Of a stretch of 64,000 nt of DNA, positions 54,298-62,597 are shown piece after piece. Origin of the DNA: Algoriphagus ratkowskyi (GTDB lineage Bacteria; Bacteroidota; Bacteroidia; Cytophagales; Cyclobacteriaceae); the NCBI RefSeq assembly GCF_002150505.1, contig NZ_MSSV01000004.1, forward strand, positions 62,001 through 126,000. The letters run 5' to 3'. The notes beneath the pieces were generated by a model that was given only the letters and a program-made list of their open reading frames with translations, was not told where the DNA came from and did not search any database. Made by a program: the position numbers and the translations under genes. How positions within the stretch are numbered: position 1 is the stretch's first letter; every line of letters begins with the position of its first letter.

Positions 54298-55584
54298 TTA
54301 CCTAGAGAGGCGATAAAGGAATAAGGTGCTTCGCTTGATCAGCTCTGGGTACTCTTTCATATTGATCGTTTCGCCTGGGGCATGTGCACCGGTCCCAGAT
54401 GCGCCAAGACCATCCAAGCAATCCAGGTAATTTGCCACAAATGAAATATCGCCAGCTCCACGACTTCCCGGGTCTCCTGGCTTCACTTCTCCTAAGCCCA
54501 TATCTACACTCAATTCACTTAGCGTTTTTGCCAATGCATAATTTCCCTCAGTAGGAATCATAGAAGGCAAACCGTCTTCGAAGATAATTTCTGCATCTGT
54601 TTGGTTAAGATGCTTATCCACGATAGCCTGCATTTTCACTCTCGCTTTTTCCTTTTGCTCCTCACCCAAAAACCTCAAATCTCCAGTTACCATAGCTTCA
54701 CGCGCTACAATATTGGTTTTGCCTAGTGCTTCAGCTTTGCCGGTATCAGCATTATAACTAATATCTGAACCTCCGATAAATTGACCTGGATTGAAAGTTA
54801 AATATTCCTCGCCAGCCAGTTCTTCCTGGAATTGTGTGAGGATACGTGCTGCCTCATAGATAGCTCCGTAGCCTACAGATTCTCTAAAAACCCCACTGGA
54901 ATGTGATTGCTTTCCACTAGTCTTCAATGTCCATCCACTACTGCCTCTTCGGGCTACAGTGGTGATCCCCAAACTCTGAGTAGTCTCATAGGCAAGTGCT
55001 ATGTCATGAGCTTTGGCTCTTTCAATAAAGTCCTTTCGGGACAGTTCTTCATCAGCCGAACTTTCCTCGTCACCAGTGAAGTAAACTGTAATCGAGCGGT
55101 CTTCCAATTGCCCTAAGTCATGTAGGGCTTTCAAGCTTGCAAAAATCATCACATCGCCACCTTTCATGTCATTGACTCCTTGGCCAGTGGCAATGCTGTC
55201 GTTAAGGTAGGTGAACGGTGTAAATGGCATGTCTTTTTCGAATACCGTATCCAAATGCCCAATTAGAAATATTTTTTTCCCTTTGCTACCTTTTCTGGTA
55301 GCAATGAAATGACCTGCCCTTTTTGCCTCAGCAGGAAGTTTATACCACTCAGTATCGAAGCCTATGCTTTTAAATTCTCGCTCGAAAACCCTCGCTACGG
55401 CTTCTACGCCTTCCAGATTTAGCGAGCCAGAGTTGATGTTGGTTACCTCTTCTAGCAGTGCCAAAGTTTCCTTGTAGTTCTTTTCCACTTCAGCGATCAA
55501 TCGCTCCTCAGTACTTGAGATTTTTTGCGAAAAAAGCGCAGTGGAAAACAGTAAGAATGTGATAGTTAGATAAGTGATCTTCAT
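54298..55584 (-). CDS. Exported M20 family metallopeptidase (glutamate carboxypeptidase-like)
   Basis: 428 aa with a signal peptide (MKITYLTITFLLFSTALFSQ). The metal-ligand blocks are FLIGHLDTVF, GVNDMKGGDVM, YFTGDEESSADEE and the late GASGTGAHAPGE. GKQSHSSGVF marks the dimerisation lobe. Sequence order matches the carboxypeptidase G2 / M20 subgroup that removes C-terminal Glu or similar residues. It is on the same strand as the kinase pair upstream, 61 bases away, but a shared function is not obvious. Confidence 0.9.
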   Translation of the reverse strand: MKITYLTITFLLFSTALFSQKISSTEERLIAEVEKNYKETLALLEEVTNINSGSLNLEGVEAVARVFEREFKSIGFDTEWYKLPAEAKRAGHFIATRKGSKGKKIFLIGHLDTVFEKDMPFTPFTYLNDSIATGQGVNDMKGGDVMIFASLKALHDLGQLEDRSITVYFTGDEESSADEELSRKDFIERAKAHDIALAYETTQSLGITTVARRGSSGWTLKTSGKQSHSSGVFRESVGYGAIYEAARILTQFQEELAGEEYLTFNPGQFIGGSDISYNADTGKAEALGKTNIVAREAMVTGDLRFLGEEQKEKARVKMQAIVDKHLNQTDAEIIFEDGLPSMIPTEGNYALAKTLSELSVDMGLGEVKPGDPGSRGAGDISFVANYLDCLDGLGASGTGAHAPGETINMKEYPELIKRSTLFLYRLSR

Positions 55585-55645
55585 GGTTGTTGAATATGAG
55601 CAATAATTGGAAGATAATAAGCTATTTCTATATGCTTTGCTGTCT

Positions 55646-58075
55646 CTAATTTTCCGGCAAATAAATATCGAAGGTGGCGCCTTGATCAGGCTTACCGTGA
55701 GCGGCTATAAAGCCATTATGGTTTTCGACTATTTTCTTCACGATAGCCAAACCTATTCCCGTTCCTTGAAATTTGTCTTTTCCGTGCAGTCGTTGAAATA
55801 GCTCAAAAATCCGCTCGCTGTACTTTTCTTCAAAGCCTATCCCATTGTCAGTTATCTTGATATGACAATAATGTGTAGAAGGTGATAATCGTTTCATTTC
55901 AAAGTCGCTGCCCAGTCCTTTCACGCTTGAGATTTCGATATGGGGCTTACGATCTTTGACGGCAAACTTTAGAGAATTGCTAATTAAATTTAGGAGTAGC
56001 TGCCGGAATTGAAATGGAATAATATTCAGTGTGCAAAGTATATCTGATTCTAACACAGCCTGATGAGATTTTAGCTCTTCCTTGAGATCCATCTTCACCT
56101 CAGCGATTAATTTATTGAGATCCGTAGGCTCATATTTCCGGTCCGAGATAGTAGTTCTAGAGTATGCGAGTAAGTCATTGATTAAAGCTTGCATTCGCTT
56201 GGCAGCGTTTTGCATTCTTTTAAATTGTTCTTTTCCATCATCTGTCAGATTATCGTATTCATTTTCCAGAAGGAGTGAGGAGAAAGTTTGAATCTTGCGG
56301 AGAGGCTCTTGCAGGTCATGACTGGATATATAAGCGAAAGACTGAAGTTCTTTATTCATGTTAGCCAGATCCTTCATGTTTTGGGCCAGCTCATTGGTGC
56401 GCTCTATGACCAATCGCTCTAGCTCATTCGCAAATTCCTTTTGATCATGAATGTCCATACTGGAGCCCACCCACATTTGTATTTCTCCATCTTGATTTAG
56501 CTGAGGCTTTGCTCGGCTAAGTTGCCAACGATATGTACCGTCATGTTTGCGGAATCTATGCTCTATTAGAAAGTCTCTGCCGGTTATGATAGATTTGTTC
56601 CAAGCTTGCACATTCTTTTGCCTATCATCTGGGTGCACTATAGAAAGCCAGCCTTCTTCACTTAGGCGTTTTGAGGTGTAGCCAGAAAAGTCATAAACAG
56701 ATTGATTAAAATAATTTAGATTTCCTTCCGTATCAGCTGTCCAGATGTGTTGGGGTAGAGAGTCAGCCAAAAGTCTGAATTTCTGCTCGCTCTCTTCAAG
56801 TTTTTGAATGTTTCTTTTAAAAGAACTAATGTCCCTGACAGTCCCAAGAACTTTTTGTGGGTTGTTTTCTTCATCAAAATGAACTTTGCCTTTCACTTCT
56901 ATCCAGCGAACCAGATTTTCTGGTAAGATCACCCGACTGGTGTATTCTAGGATTCCATTTTCGAAGGACTGTTCAAAAGCAGATTTTCGTATTCCCAGAT
57001 CATTTGGATGGATACTGCTTACAAAGTTCTCATGGTTTATACTTTCACCCTCTGCCAACCCAAAAATCTCATGAAGTCTCTTTGAACCATCTAGCTTTTT
57101 GTTTTTGAATTGGAATTCAAAAGTTCCAAGTTCTGATGCATCGATGACCATTGAGAGTTTTTCCTCGTTGGCCACTATTTTTTTATGTGCAAGTACTTGA
57201 TCTGTGACCTCATGACCAATAGCGATTATACCATCTATTAAGCCATTTGCATTATGAAGGGCTTCATAGCTAAAATTGATATAGATGGTTTCAAGGTTTC
57301 CATTCCGAATAAACTGCATTGGTAATTCTGAAGCTGAAAAGCGGTTACCAGTGTTGTACACGTCGTCTAGTAATTGCTTAATCCCTTGATTCTTCAACTC
57401 CGGTAGAGCTTCTAAAATTGGTTTATTGACCACCTCCTCTGCCTTTCTTCCCCACAGTTTAAGAACATTTTCATTTACGACATCTGTCACGTAATTGGGG
57501 CCCTTGAATGTTGCTATTGATGCCGGAGCCTGTTGGAGAAGGAGTCTAATTTTACGTTCACTGGTTTCCAGATTTCTCTTAAGATATACATCGGTAGTGG
57601 TTTCTACGCAGGTAGTTAAAACTCCGACAATGTTGCCATCATTGTCTCTAGCAGGACTGTAACTAAATGTCCAATAGATATCTTCTATGTGTCCATTTCG
57701 GTAGAATGGAATAAGGAGGTTTTCAAAGTAAACAGACTCTCCTCCCTCTAAAACCTGATCAATTAAAGGTTTTATCATAGCCCATATTTCAGGCCAAGCC
57801 TCTTCTCCAGCCATACCAAGTATGGATGGATGCTTTCCATCTACTCCTAAACTTGGTCTATATGCATCATTGTAAAAACAAGTTAATTCCGGTCCCCACC
57901 ATAGAAACATCGGAAATTTGCAAGACAAGAGAATATTTAGAGTAGTTTTTAAACTCTGTTGCCATTCTTTGGGAATTCCAATGGACGTCTTACTCCAATC
58001 CTTTTCTCGAATCAACTGACCCATTTCACCACCTCCTATTGGGAAGGAAGCATTAGCTGAATTTTGATCTGACAT
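55646..58075 (-). CDS. Multi-PAS sensor histidine kinase
   Basis: 809 aa, no membrane segment seen. About four PAS/PAC modules fill 1-555 (for instance FPMFLWWGPELTCFYNDAYRP, a PAS-like opening, and the PAC endings around GVLTTCVETT and GTVRDIS). The HisKA helix carries H586 in SSHDLQEPLRK. HATPase motifs follow: N box LNLISNSLKF, DNGIGF and GTGIGLAIVKKIVENH. It is presumably cytosolic, sensing a small ligand, redox state or light. The receiver gene ends 8 bases upstream, so they form one operon. Confidence 0.93.
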   Translation of the reverse strand: MSDQNSANASFPIGGGEMGQLIREKDWSKTSIGIPKEWQQSLKTTLNILLSCKFPMFLWWGPELTCFYNDAYRPSLGVDGKHPSILGMAGEEAWPEIWAMIKPLIDQVLEGGESVYFENLLIPFYRNGHIEDIYWTFSYSPARDNDGNIVGVLTTCVETTTDVYLKRNLETSERKIRLLLQQAPASIATFKGPNYVTDVVNENVLKLWGRKAEEVVNKPILEALPELKNQGIKQLLDDVYNTGNRFSASELPMQFIRNGNLETIYINFSYEALHNANGLIDGIIAIGHEVTDQVLAHKKIVANEEKLSMVIDASELGTFEFQFKNKKLDGSKRLHEIFGLAEGESINHENFVSSIHPNDLGIRKSAFEQSFENGILEYTSRVILPENLVRWIEVKGKVHFDEENNPQKVLGTVRDISSFKRNIQKLEESEQKFRLLADSLPQHIWTADTEGNLNYFNQSVYDFSGYTSKRLSEEGWLSIVHPDDRQKNVQAWNKSIITGRDFLIEHRFRKHDGTYRWQLSRAKPQLNQDGEIQMWVGSSMDIHDQKEFANELERLVIERTNELAQNMKDLANMNKELQSFAYISSHDLQEPLRKIQTFSSLLLENEYDNLTDDGKEQFKRMQNAAKRMQALINDLLAYSRTTISDRKYEPTDLNKLIAEVKMDLKEELKSHQAVLESDILCTLNIIPFQFRQLLLNLISNSLKFAVKDRKPHIEISSVKGLGSDFEMKRLSPSTHYCHIKITDNGIGFEEKYSERIFELFQRLHGKDKFQGTGIGLAIVKKIVENHNGFIAAHGKPDQGATFDIYLPEN

Positions 58076-58083
58076 ATATTTAA

Positions 58084-58533
58084 TTAAGATGATTGGATTA
58101 CAAAATTTTCCTTAGTTGGCTTTACAGGTTTATTCATCAAACTGCTAAGTCCCTTAAAAATCACATCTTTTAATTTCGAGTATTCTCCAGGCTTTCGAAT
58201 ATAGTGAAATGCACCCTGTTCATAGAGCGTGTTTACTACTGGCTCGTCCATGGAGGTGGAATAAATGATGATTGGCAATTGTTTTAATTTGTCATGTCTC
58301 ATTATTTCAGAGAGGCACTCGAAGCCCGATTTCATGGGCATATTCAGATCTAAAAATATCACGTCTGGAATATTTTTCCCTCCAGTCAGTAACATCGACA
58401 TCAACTCTACACCATTAGTTACCGTAGTGAGATCAGTTTCGAAGGGTAATTTTGAAAGGGAATCTTTGAAAAAGAAACGATCATCTTCGTCATCATCAGC
58501 TAATAAGAGTTTAATGCGTCCTACGATCATCAT
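58084..58533 (-). CDS. Single-domain response regulator (CheY/Rcp1-like)
   Basis: 149 aa receiver without an output domain. The acidic pocket DDDEDD (13-18), phospho-acceptor D62 in FLDLNMPMKSG, the Thr/Ser switch in IIYSTSMDE and the Lys in RKPG are all present. It is the likely phosphate acceptor of the adjacent PAS kinase. Rcp1-type regulators often sit beside bacteriophytochrome-like kinases. TATATTTG at 58584-58577 (minus strand) is an exact -7 box, but no -33 TTG is evident. Confidence 0.92.
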   Translation of the reverse strand: MMIVGRIKLLLADDDEDDRFFFKDSLSKLPFETDLTTVTNGVELMSMLLTGGKNIPDVIFLDLNMPMKSGFECLSEIMRHDKLKQLPIIIYSTSMDEPVVNTLYEQGAFHYIRKPGEYSKLKDVIFKGLSSLMNKPVKPTKENFVIQSS

Positions 58534-58686
58534 TTTTTGGGGTAAGCTAATATGCGCTTTTTAGCAACTATATATTCAAATATAATATAAATGAAGTTGA
58601 ATAGCGTTTGTTTTTGAAAGGCGGTTAAAGATGGTTTTCCTGCATGGTTTTTTAAGAATCCTCAGGAAATTAATTCGGTGAATATG

Positions 58687-59568
58687 TCACCTTACAGAGA
58701 GAGAATTTCCTGATGGGACATGAAATACCGGCATTCCTGATACATTTTTCTTAATCCATTCAGCCATAAATTCAGATCCGCCTTCCTCACTCGCTGAGTG
58801 ACCTATCACAATCAAACCTAGCTTTTGGCCCATTTCATTTGCATTCCGAACATATTCCGGAGTTTCCCATTCTGGGCTTTCACCACAAATCAAAACATCC
58901 GGTTTTTCCTTCATGATCATTTCCATCTGCCTTCTTCCTCCAGCGGCTCCAGGCATCAAGAGAATTTTGCTTGTCTTTTGGGAAAGGTCACCGACATAAC
59001 GAAGGGCTGGTACATTCATCTTGGTTTTGATGTGTGAGATCAGTTCTCCTAATGTGGTTTCAGGTAGGTTCAAGACTGCATTTTGTTTGTAGTAGCTATC
59101 CCAACCTAGTTCCTTCACCACGCCTGCCTGAACTCCATCGATTGCTAGACCATGTACATAATCGTGATTTCTCCAGACAGCTATGCCATGTTCATCGAGC
59201 AATTTTCTTTTGAATTCATATACAGGATCAGTATCAAGCCATGACGTTTCATCCAGATGATTGTAAAAAGTAGGCTCGTGGGCGATGATAAAATTTGCTT
59301 TCAGCTCAATGGCTTTTCGGATCACTGTGATAGTTGCAAACATAGTGGTTACTATTCCGGTGACTTTTAGTTCTCTGGAACCTGTTTTCAATGTATCTAC
59401 AGTCTGCGGGAAGGGTGACTTAGGAACTTGGGCAATGAATAGATCCATGATTTCGCCAACAGTATAGCCTTCAACCAAAGTTGAAAAAGCAGCAAAAGGA
59501 TTGGCTAGTAATCCAGTGCCAATCAGGAGACTGGATTTTTTAATGAATTTTCTTCTGTTTGGTTTCAT
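58687..59568 (-). CDS. Exported Nif3-like dinuclear metal-centre protein
   Basis: 293 aa from the ATG at 59568 (MKPNRRKFIKKSSLLIG), a twin-arginine signal; an upstream frame to 59607 would bury it. The mature part matches the Nif3/DUF34 family: GIVTTMFATITVIRKAIE, NFIIAHEPTFYNHLD (metal His), AVWRNHDYVHG and a C-terminal VIGHSASEEGGSEFMA. The family forms a hexamer with a di-metal site and is normally cytosolic, so the signal peptide is notable. Function is unknown. Confidence 0.85.
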   Translation of the reverse strand: MKPNRRKFIKKSSLLIGTGLLANPFAAFSTLVEGYTVGEIMDLFIAQVPKSPFPQTVDTLKTGSRELKVTGIVTTMFATITVIRKAIELKANFIIAHEPTFYNHLDETSWLDTDPVYEFKRKLLDEHGIAVWRNHDYVHGLAIDGVQAGVVKELGWDSYYKQNAVLNLPETTLGELISHIKTKMNVPALRYVGDLSQKTSKILLMPGAAGGRRQMEMIMKEKPDVLICGESPEWETPEYVRNANEMGQKLGLIVIGHSASEEGGSEFMAEWIKKNVSGMPVFHVPSGNSLSVR

Positions 59569-59654
59569 TTCGGAAATTGGTTGATAAGTCGATCTAGGGG
59601 TTATCAAGATAGAGGTATTGACATTATTTGATTGAAATGTAAATGGAGTAATAC

Positions 59655-59697
59655 TAAAAAAAGCCGCTTGCTTAATACAAACGGCTTAGAACTGGGG
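59655..59697 (-). terminator. Terminator of the right-end operon
   Basis: AAGCCG (59661-59666) / CGGCTT (59692-59697) with extra inner TTG/CAA pairing. On the minus strand the stem is followed by a run of T. Confidence 0.7.
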
Positions 59698-59708
59698 TTT
59701 AAATTTTA

Positions 59709-60356
59709 TTAATCCACTTTTATGTTGGAAAACCAGATAAACTTCTGACCTGCTTGATTGGCATGAGAAGTTGCCATCTTGATTGGACCAAATTGCTCCA
59801 CATCTTCCCAAGTAGTAGGTCTGCCTTCAGCTCCATTTCCTCTACGGAACACCCATTCCAAAATCATGTGATTATTATCTAAATAAAGGTCATATGCATC
59901 GCCTGGAGTGTAGCCGTCAGCTCCACCGTACACAATCGTTAATTTTGTGGAGTTTGTTCCTGCTATAGGAGTTGGCACATTTTCTTCCGTTTCATAAGTA
60001 TAGCCAGAATCCCAAGCCAACTGAAATGGCATCATCAGCCAATACTTGTCGTTGATGAAACCCTTATCCGCCGGCGGTAGAGAGTCTGCAGACATGTCTA
60101 TGCTGTACGTGTAGCTGGTGTCCGGAGTAGCATAATACACCGTGCGATCCTTGATGTTCCATTTCCAATCTCTGGTCATCACATTCACAGAGTCTCGCTG
60201 TACATTCCAAGTGTATGCGATGGAATTGACTTCGTCAAACTTATCAAAGCCATAAGCTTTTGCTACTTTCATAGGCAAGGTGTCAGGCGTAGTGTCTTTA
60301 GGTTGACAAGCTTGCAAAGTACAGGCAGCTAGCAAAACAAGTATTAGGTTTTTCAT
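59709..60356 (-). CDS. Lipoprotein of unknown function
   Basis: 215 aa with a clear lipobox (LVLLAACTLQAC, Cys17). The mature protein is Trp/Tyr-rich and strand-like (SIAYTWNVQRDSVNVMTRDWKWNI, TVYYATPDTSYTYSIDM, LDNNHMILEWVFRRGN, FIWFSNIKV). That resembles LolA/LppX-like or substrate-binding shells by general appearance only, and I recognise no family. It is last in the operon from the dehydratase, 29 bases after the SDR, and is followed by the operon terminator. Confidence 0.7.
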   Translation of the reverse strand: MKNLILVLLAACTLQACQPKDTTPDTLPMKVAKAYGFDKFDEVNSIAYTWNVQRDSVNVMTRDWKWNIKDRTVYYATPDTSYTYSIDMSADSLPPADKGFINDKYWLMMPFQLAWDSGYTYETEENVPTPIAGTNSTKLTIVYGGADGYTPGDAYDLYLDNNHMILEWVFRRGNGAEGRPTTWEDVEQFGPIKMATSHANQAGQKFIWFSNIKVD

Positions 60357-60385
60357 AATTTCGGTTTTCTCTAAAGTTAACAGAC

Positions 60386-61177
60386 TTAGGATTTATATTT
60401 TTTTTTAACCCAATTTTTATACTTCTGATATTCTAGCAGGAGGTAAAACCTTTTAATAATTCTGAAGAACCGGTTCACCACCAACATGCTCAGAAAGAGA
60501 GGGGAAGGGAAGATTTTCTTCTTTTTCTTAGCCGTTCCTCGTAGGATAGCTGTTGCGACCCAGCTGGGAGTTTGGATTGGATAGGGTTTGGGAATATCCT
60601 TTCCTGCGCTTTCAAAAAACTTGGTTTGTGTTGCAATTGGAAAAACTAAGGTCAGCCAGTTTCCTGTTTTCTCCAGCCAAACTGTTCTTGCCCATTGCAG
60701 CAAAGCAGCCTTGGTAGCAGCATATAAACTGTAACCAGGAATGGTCCAAAATGACATGGCTGACGCAGTGATGACTAATCGAAAAGAAGCATTAGGAAAT
60801 AGCTCTTTGATTGCCAAGCCAAGTTGAATAGGGCTAAAAACATTCAGTTGGAAAAGCTGATCCATATTCTTCCAGTCTTGATCTTCAGCTGGTCCAAATT
60901 CTGCTTTTCCAGCATTTGCAAAACAAAAATCCACTTTTTTCCAATTTGTTTTAACCCAAGCTAGAACCAGGTTATTTCCAGATTTCTTGCTCAGATCTGC
61001 TTCCATTATGTGAATAGCTGGAAATTGAATCATCAATTTTTCCAAGCCTGCCAAATCAAAATCAACGGCTAAAATCTGTGTTTTTGAAGGACTTAATTGT
61101 CTTACTAACTCTTCTCCGATTCCAGAAGCAGCACCAGTGATGATGACATAAGCTTCTGTGAACGGTTTATACAGCAT
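60386..61177 (-). CDS. SDR family oxidoreductase
   Basis: 263 aa. Cofactor motif TGAASGIG (about 14-21), FCFANAGKAEF in place of NNAG, VITASAMSF (catalytic Ser) and YAATK (YxxxK). A basic C-terminal tail (KKKKKIFPSPLFLSMLVVNRFFRIIKRF) looks membrane-seeking, unlike the other SDRs here. The start overlaps the end of the acetoacetate-decarboxylase-like gene by 11 bases, so expression is coupled. Confidence 0.85.
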   Translation of the reverse strand: MLYKPFTEAYVIITGAASGIGEELVRQLSPSKTQILAVDFDLAGLEKLMIQFPAIHIMEADLSKKSGNNLVLAWVKTNWKKVDFCFANAGKAEFGPAEDQDWKNMDQLFQLNVFSPIQLGLAIKELFPNASFRLVITASAMSFWTIPGYSLYAATKAALLQWARTVWLEKTGNWLTLVFPIATQTKFFESAGKDIPKPYPIQTPSWVATAILRGTAKKKKKIFPSPLFLSMLVVNRFFRIIKRFYLLLEYQKYKNWVKKKYKS

Positions 61178-61841
61178 AGGTTGCTTTAGGGAATTTGATT
61201 CGGAAAGGGTCTATTTTGATCGCGAAAAGAGGCTTTTGAGAGATTAAGTCTGGAAAGTAAGTAGCATTTATTTGTAGGTTTTCGATTTTGGTGCGCTTAG
61301 CCCAACCAAAACCTGCTGGCCTAGTGAAAAAATCTACCCCATCCCATGACTGATGTAAATTGATTGGGAGAAGGCTAGTGGAAATAGGAAAAGGGATAGT
61401 TCCCGGAGTTGTTTCACATGAGAAAATATTGTCCTCTCCATTTTTTACTTGTATGGATTCTTTACCTCCTACTTTCTCCCAGGAAATAGCTAAAGTCTCT
61501 TTGGGAATACCCCAGTTAACATGTCCATTCTGGGTGCTAACTTCCGTGCTCACATAGATTTTGGTGATAGCCTGCTTGCCATAGGGGCCAAATTTCCCGG
61601 GGATGAAAAGTAGTTCCTTATATGGACCGACGGGAGATGACTCGTAGTTCACAAGCATCAAGTAGCCTAATCCACCTTTGAATTTCCCTTTTAAATGTTC
61701 GGGCAAATTCCCATGATTCTCCACCCAGTCTCTTGAAAATTTGTATATCAACATAATTCCTTCTCCCTTGAGTTTCCAAGGAGCGGGAGCCTGCTTATAC
61801 ATTTTCATGTCTTTCAGGATGATTTGGTGATTTTCAGGCAT
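61167..61841 (-). CDS. Acetoacetate decarboxylase-like protein
   Basis: 224 aa from the ATG at 61841; the frame also offers a GTG at 61859. Family features are YESSPVGPYKELLFIPG and the strand-turn INWGIPK-type motif (here VNWGIPKET), where the Lys aligns with the Schiff-base Lys of acetoacetate decarboxylase. The neighbouring second Lys of the classical enzyme is Glu here. Other members of the superfamily act as aldolase-dehydratases, so the reaction is not certain. Overlaps with the SDR genes on both sides tie it to one pathway. Confidence 0.75.
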   Translation of the reverse strand: MPENHQIILKDMKMYKQAPAPWKLKGEGIMLIYKFSRDWVENHGNLPEHLKGKFKGGLGYLMLVNYESSPVGPYKELLFIPGKFGPYGKQAITKIYVSTEVSTQNGHVNWGIPKETLAISWEKVGGKESIQVKNGEDNIFSCETTPGTIPFPISTSLLPINLHQSWDGVDFFTRPAGFGWAKRTKIENLQINATYFPDLISQKPLFAIKIDPFRIKFPKATYAV

Positions 61842-62595
61842 AAGGTGATGGACTGACACTTGTCCAGCCTCCGTCTATGATGAGTGTTTGTCCAGTTATA
61901 TGCCTTGCTTCGTCGGAAACCAAGAATGCCGCAGCGTTAGCGATATCTTGCGCCACAGCAGGTGTTCCCAGCGGAGTGATTTTCGACCAAGTTTTTTCAT
62001 AATCTGGATCCATCGTTGTTCTATTGGTTACTGTTGCACCGGGAGCAATAGTATTTACTCGGATTTTAAAAGGTGCAAGTTCGAGTACTAGATTTTTTGC
62101 AAGCATTTCCAGCGCTGCTTTGCTCATGGCATAAGCAGCTAGATTTTCATGACTTTGATGGGCGGTTACAGAGGAGGTGAAAAGCAACGCTCCTCCAGAT
62201 GACTGATCTTTCATCACCCTGGCTGCTGCCTGAGCTAGAAAGAAAGTTCCTGCCTGATTGACACGTGTCACTTCCATAAAGTCCGCTCTATTGTAATCTA
62301 AGAAAGCTCCGAACAGCGTGATTCCTGAGTTCGCAATAACAATATCGACTGTACCAAAATTAGAAAGAGCCGTATTGATCATTTCATCAATCACTTGTTC
62401 GGAACTGGCATCACCAGGGACCGCAAGCGCAGATACGCCATGAACATGGCTGATACGTTTGCAGGCTTCTGTGATCAAGCCTTCTTCGAGGTCGTTTAAG
62501 ATTAGATTAACACTTTGTGCGGCAAGTTTTTCGGCGATTGCTAAACCAATTCCCTGTCCTGCTCCGGTGATGATGGCGGTTTTTTTGGGTTTCAT
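61834..62595 (-). CDS. SDR family NAD(P)-dependent oxidoreductase
   Basis: 253 aa classical SDR with TGAGQGIG, VIANSGITLFG, FTSSVTAHQS (Ser), YAMSK (YxxxK) and the C-terminal LVSDEARHITGQTLIIDGGW ending. Its start is 2 bases past the dehydratase stop. Association with an IlvD/Edd dehydratase suggests oxidation of a sugar or sugar acid, as in non-phosphorylative pentose and hexose pathways. That is inference from context. Confidence 0.9.
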   Translation of the reverse strand: MKPKKTAIITGAGQGIGLAIAEKLAAQSVNLILNDLEEGLITEACKRISHVHGVSALAVPGDASSEQVIDEMINTALSNFGTVDIVIANSGITLFGAFLDYNRADFMEVTRVNQAGTFFLAQAAARVMKDQSSGGALLFTSSVTAHQSHENLAAYAMSKAALEMLAKNLVLELAPFKIRVNTIAPGATVTNRTTMDPDYEKTWSKITPLGTPAVAQDIANAAAFLVSDEARHITGQTLIIDGGWTSVSPSPYA

Positions 62596-62597
62596 GC

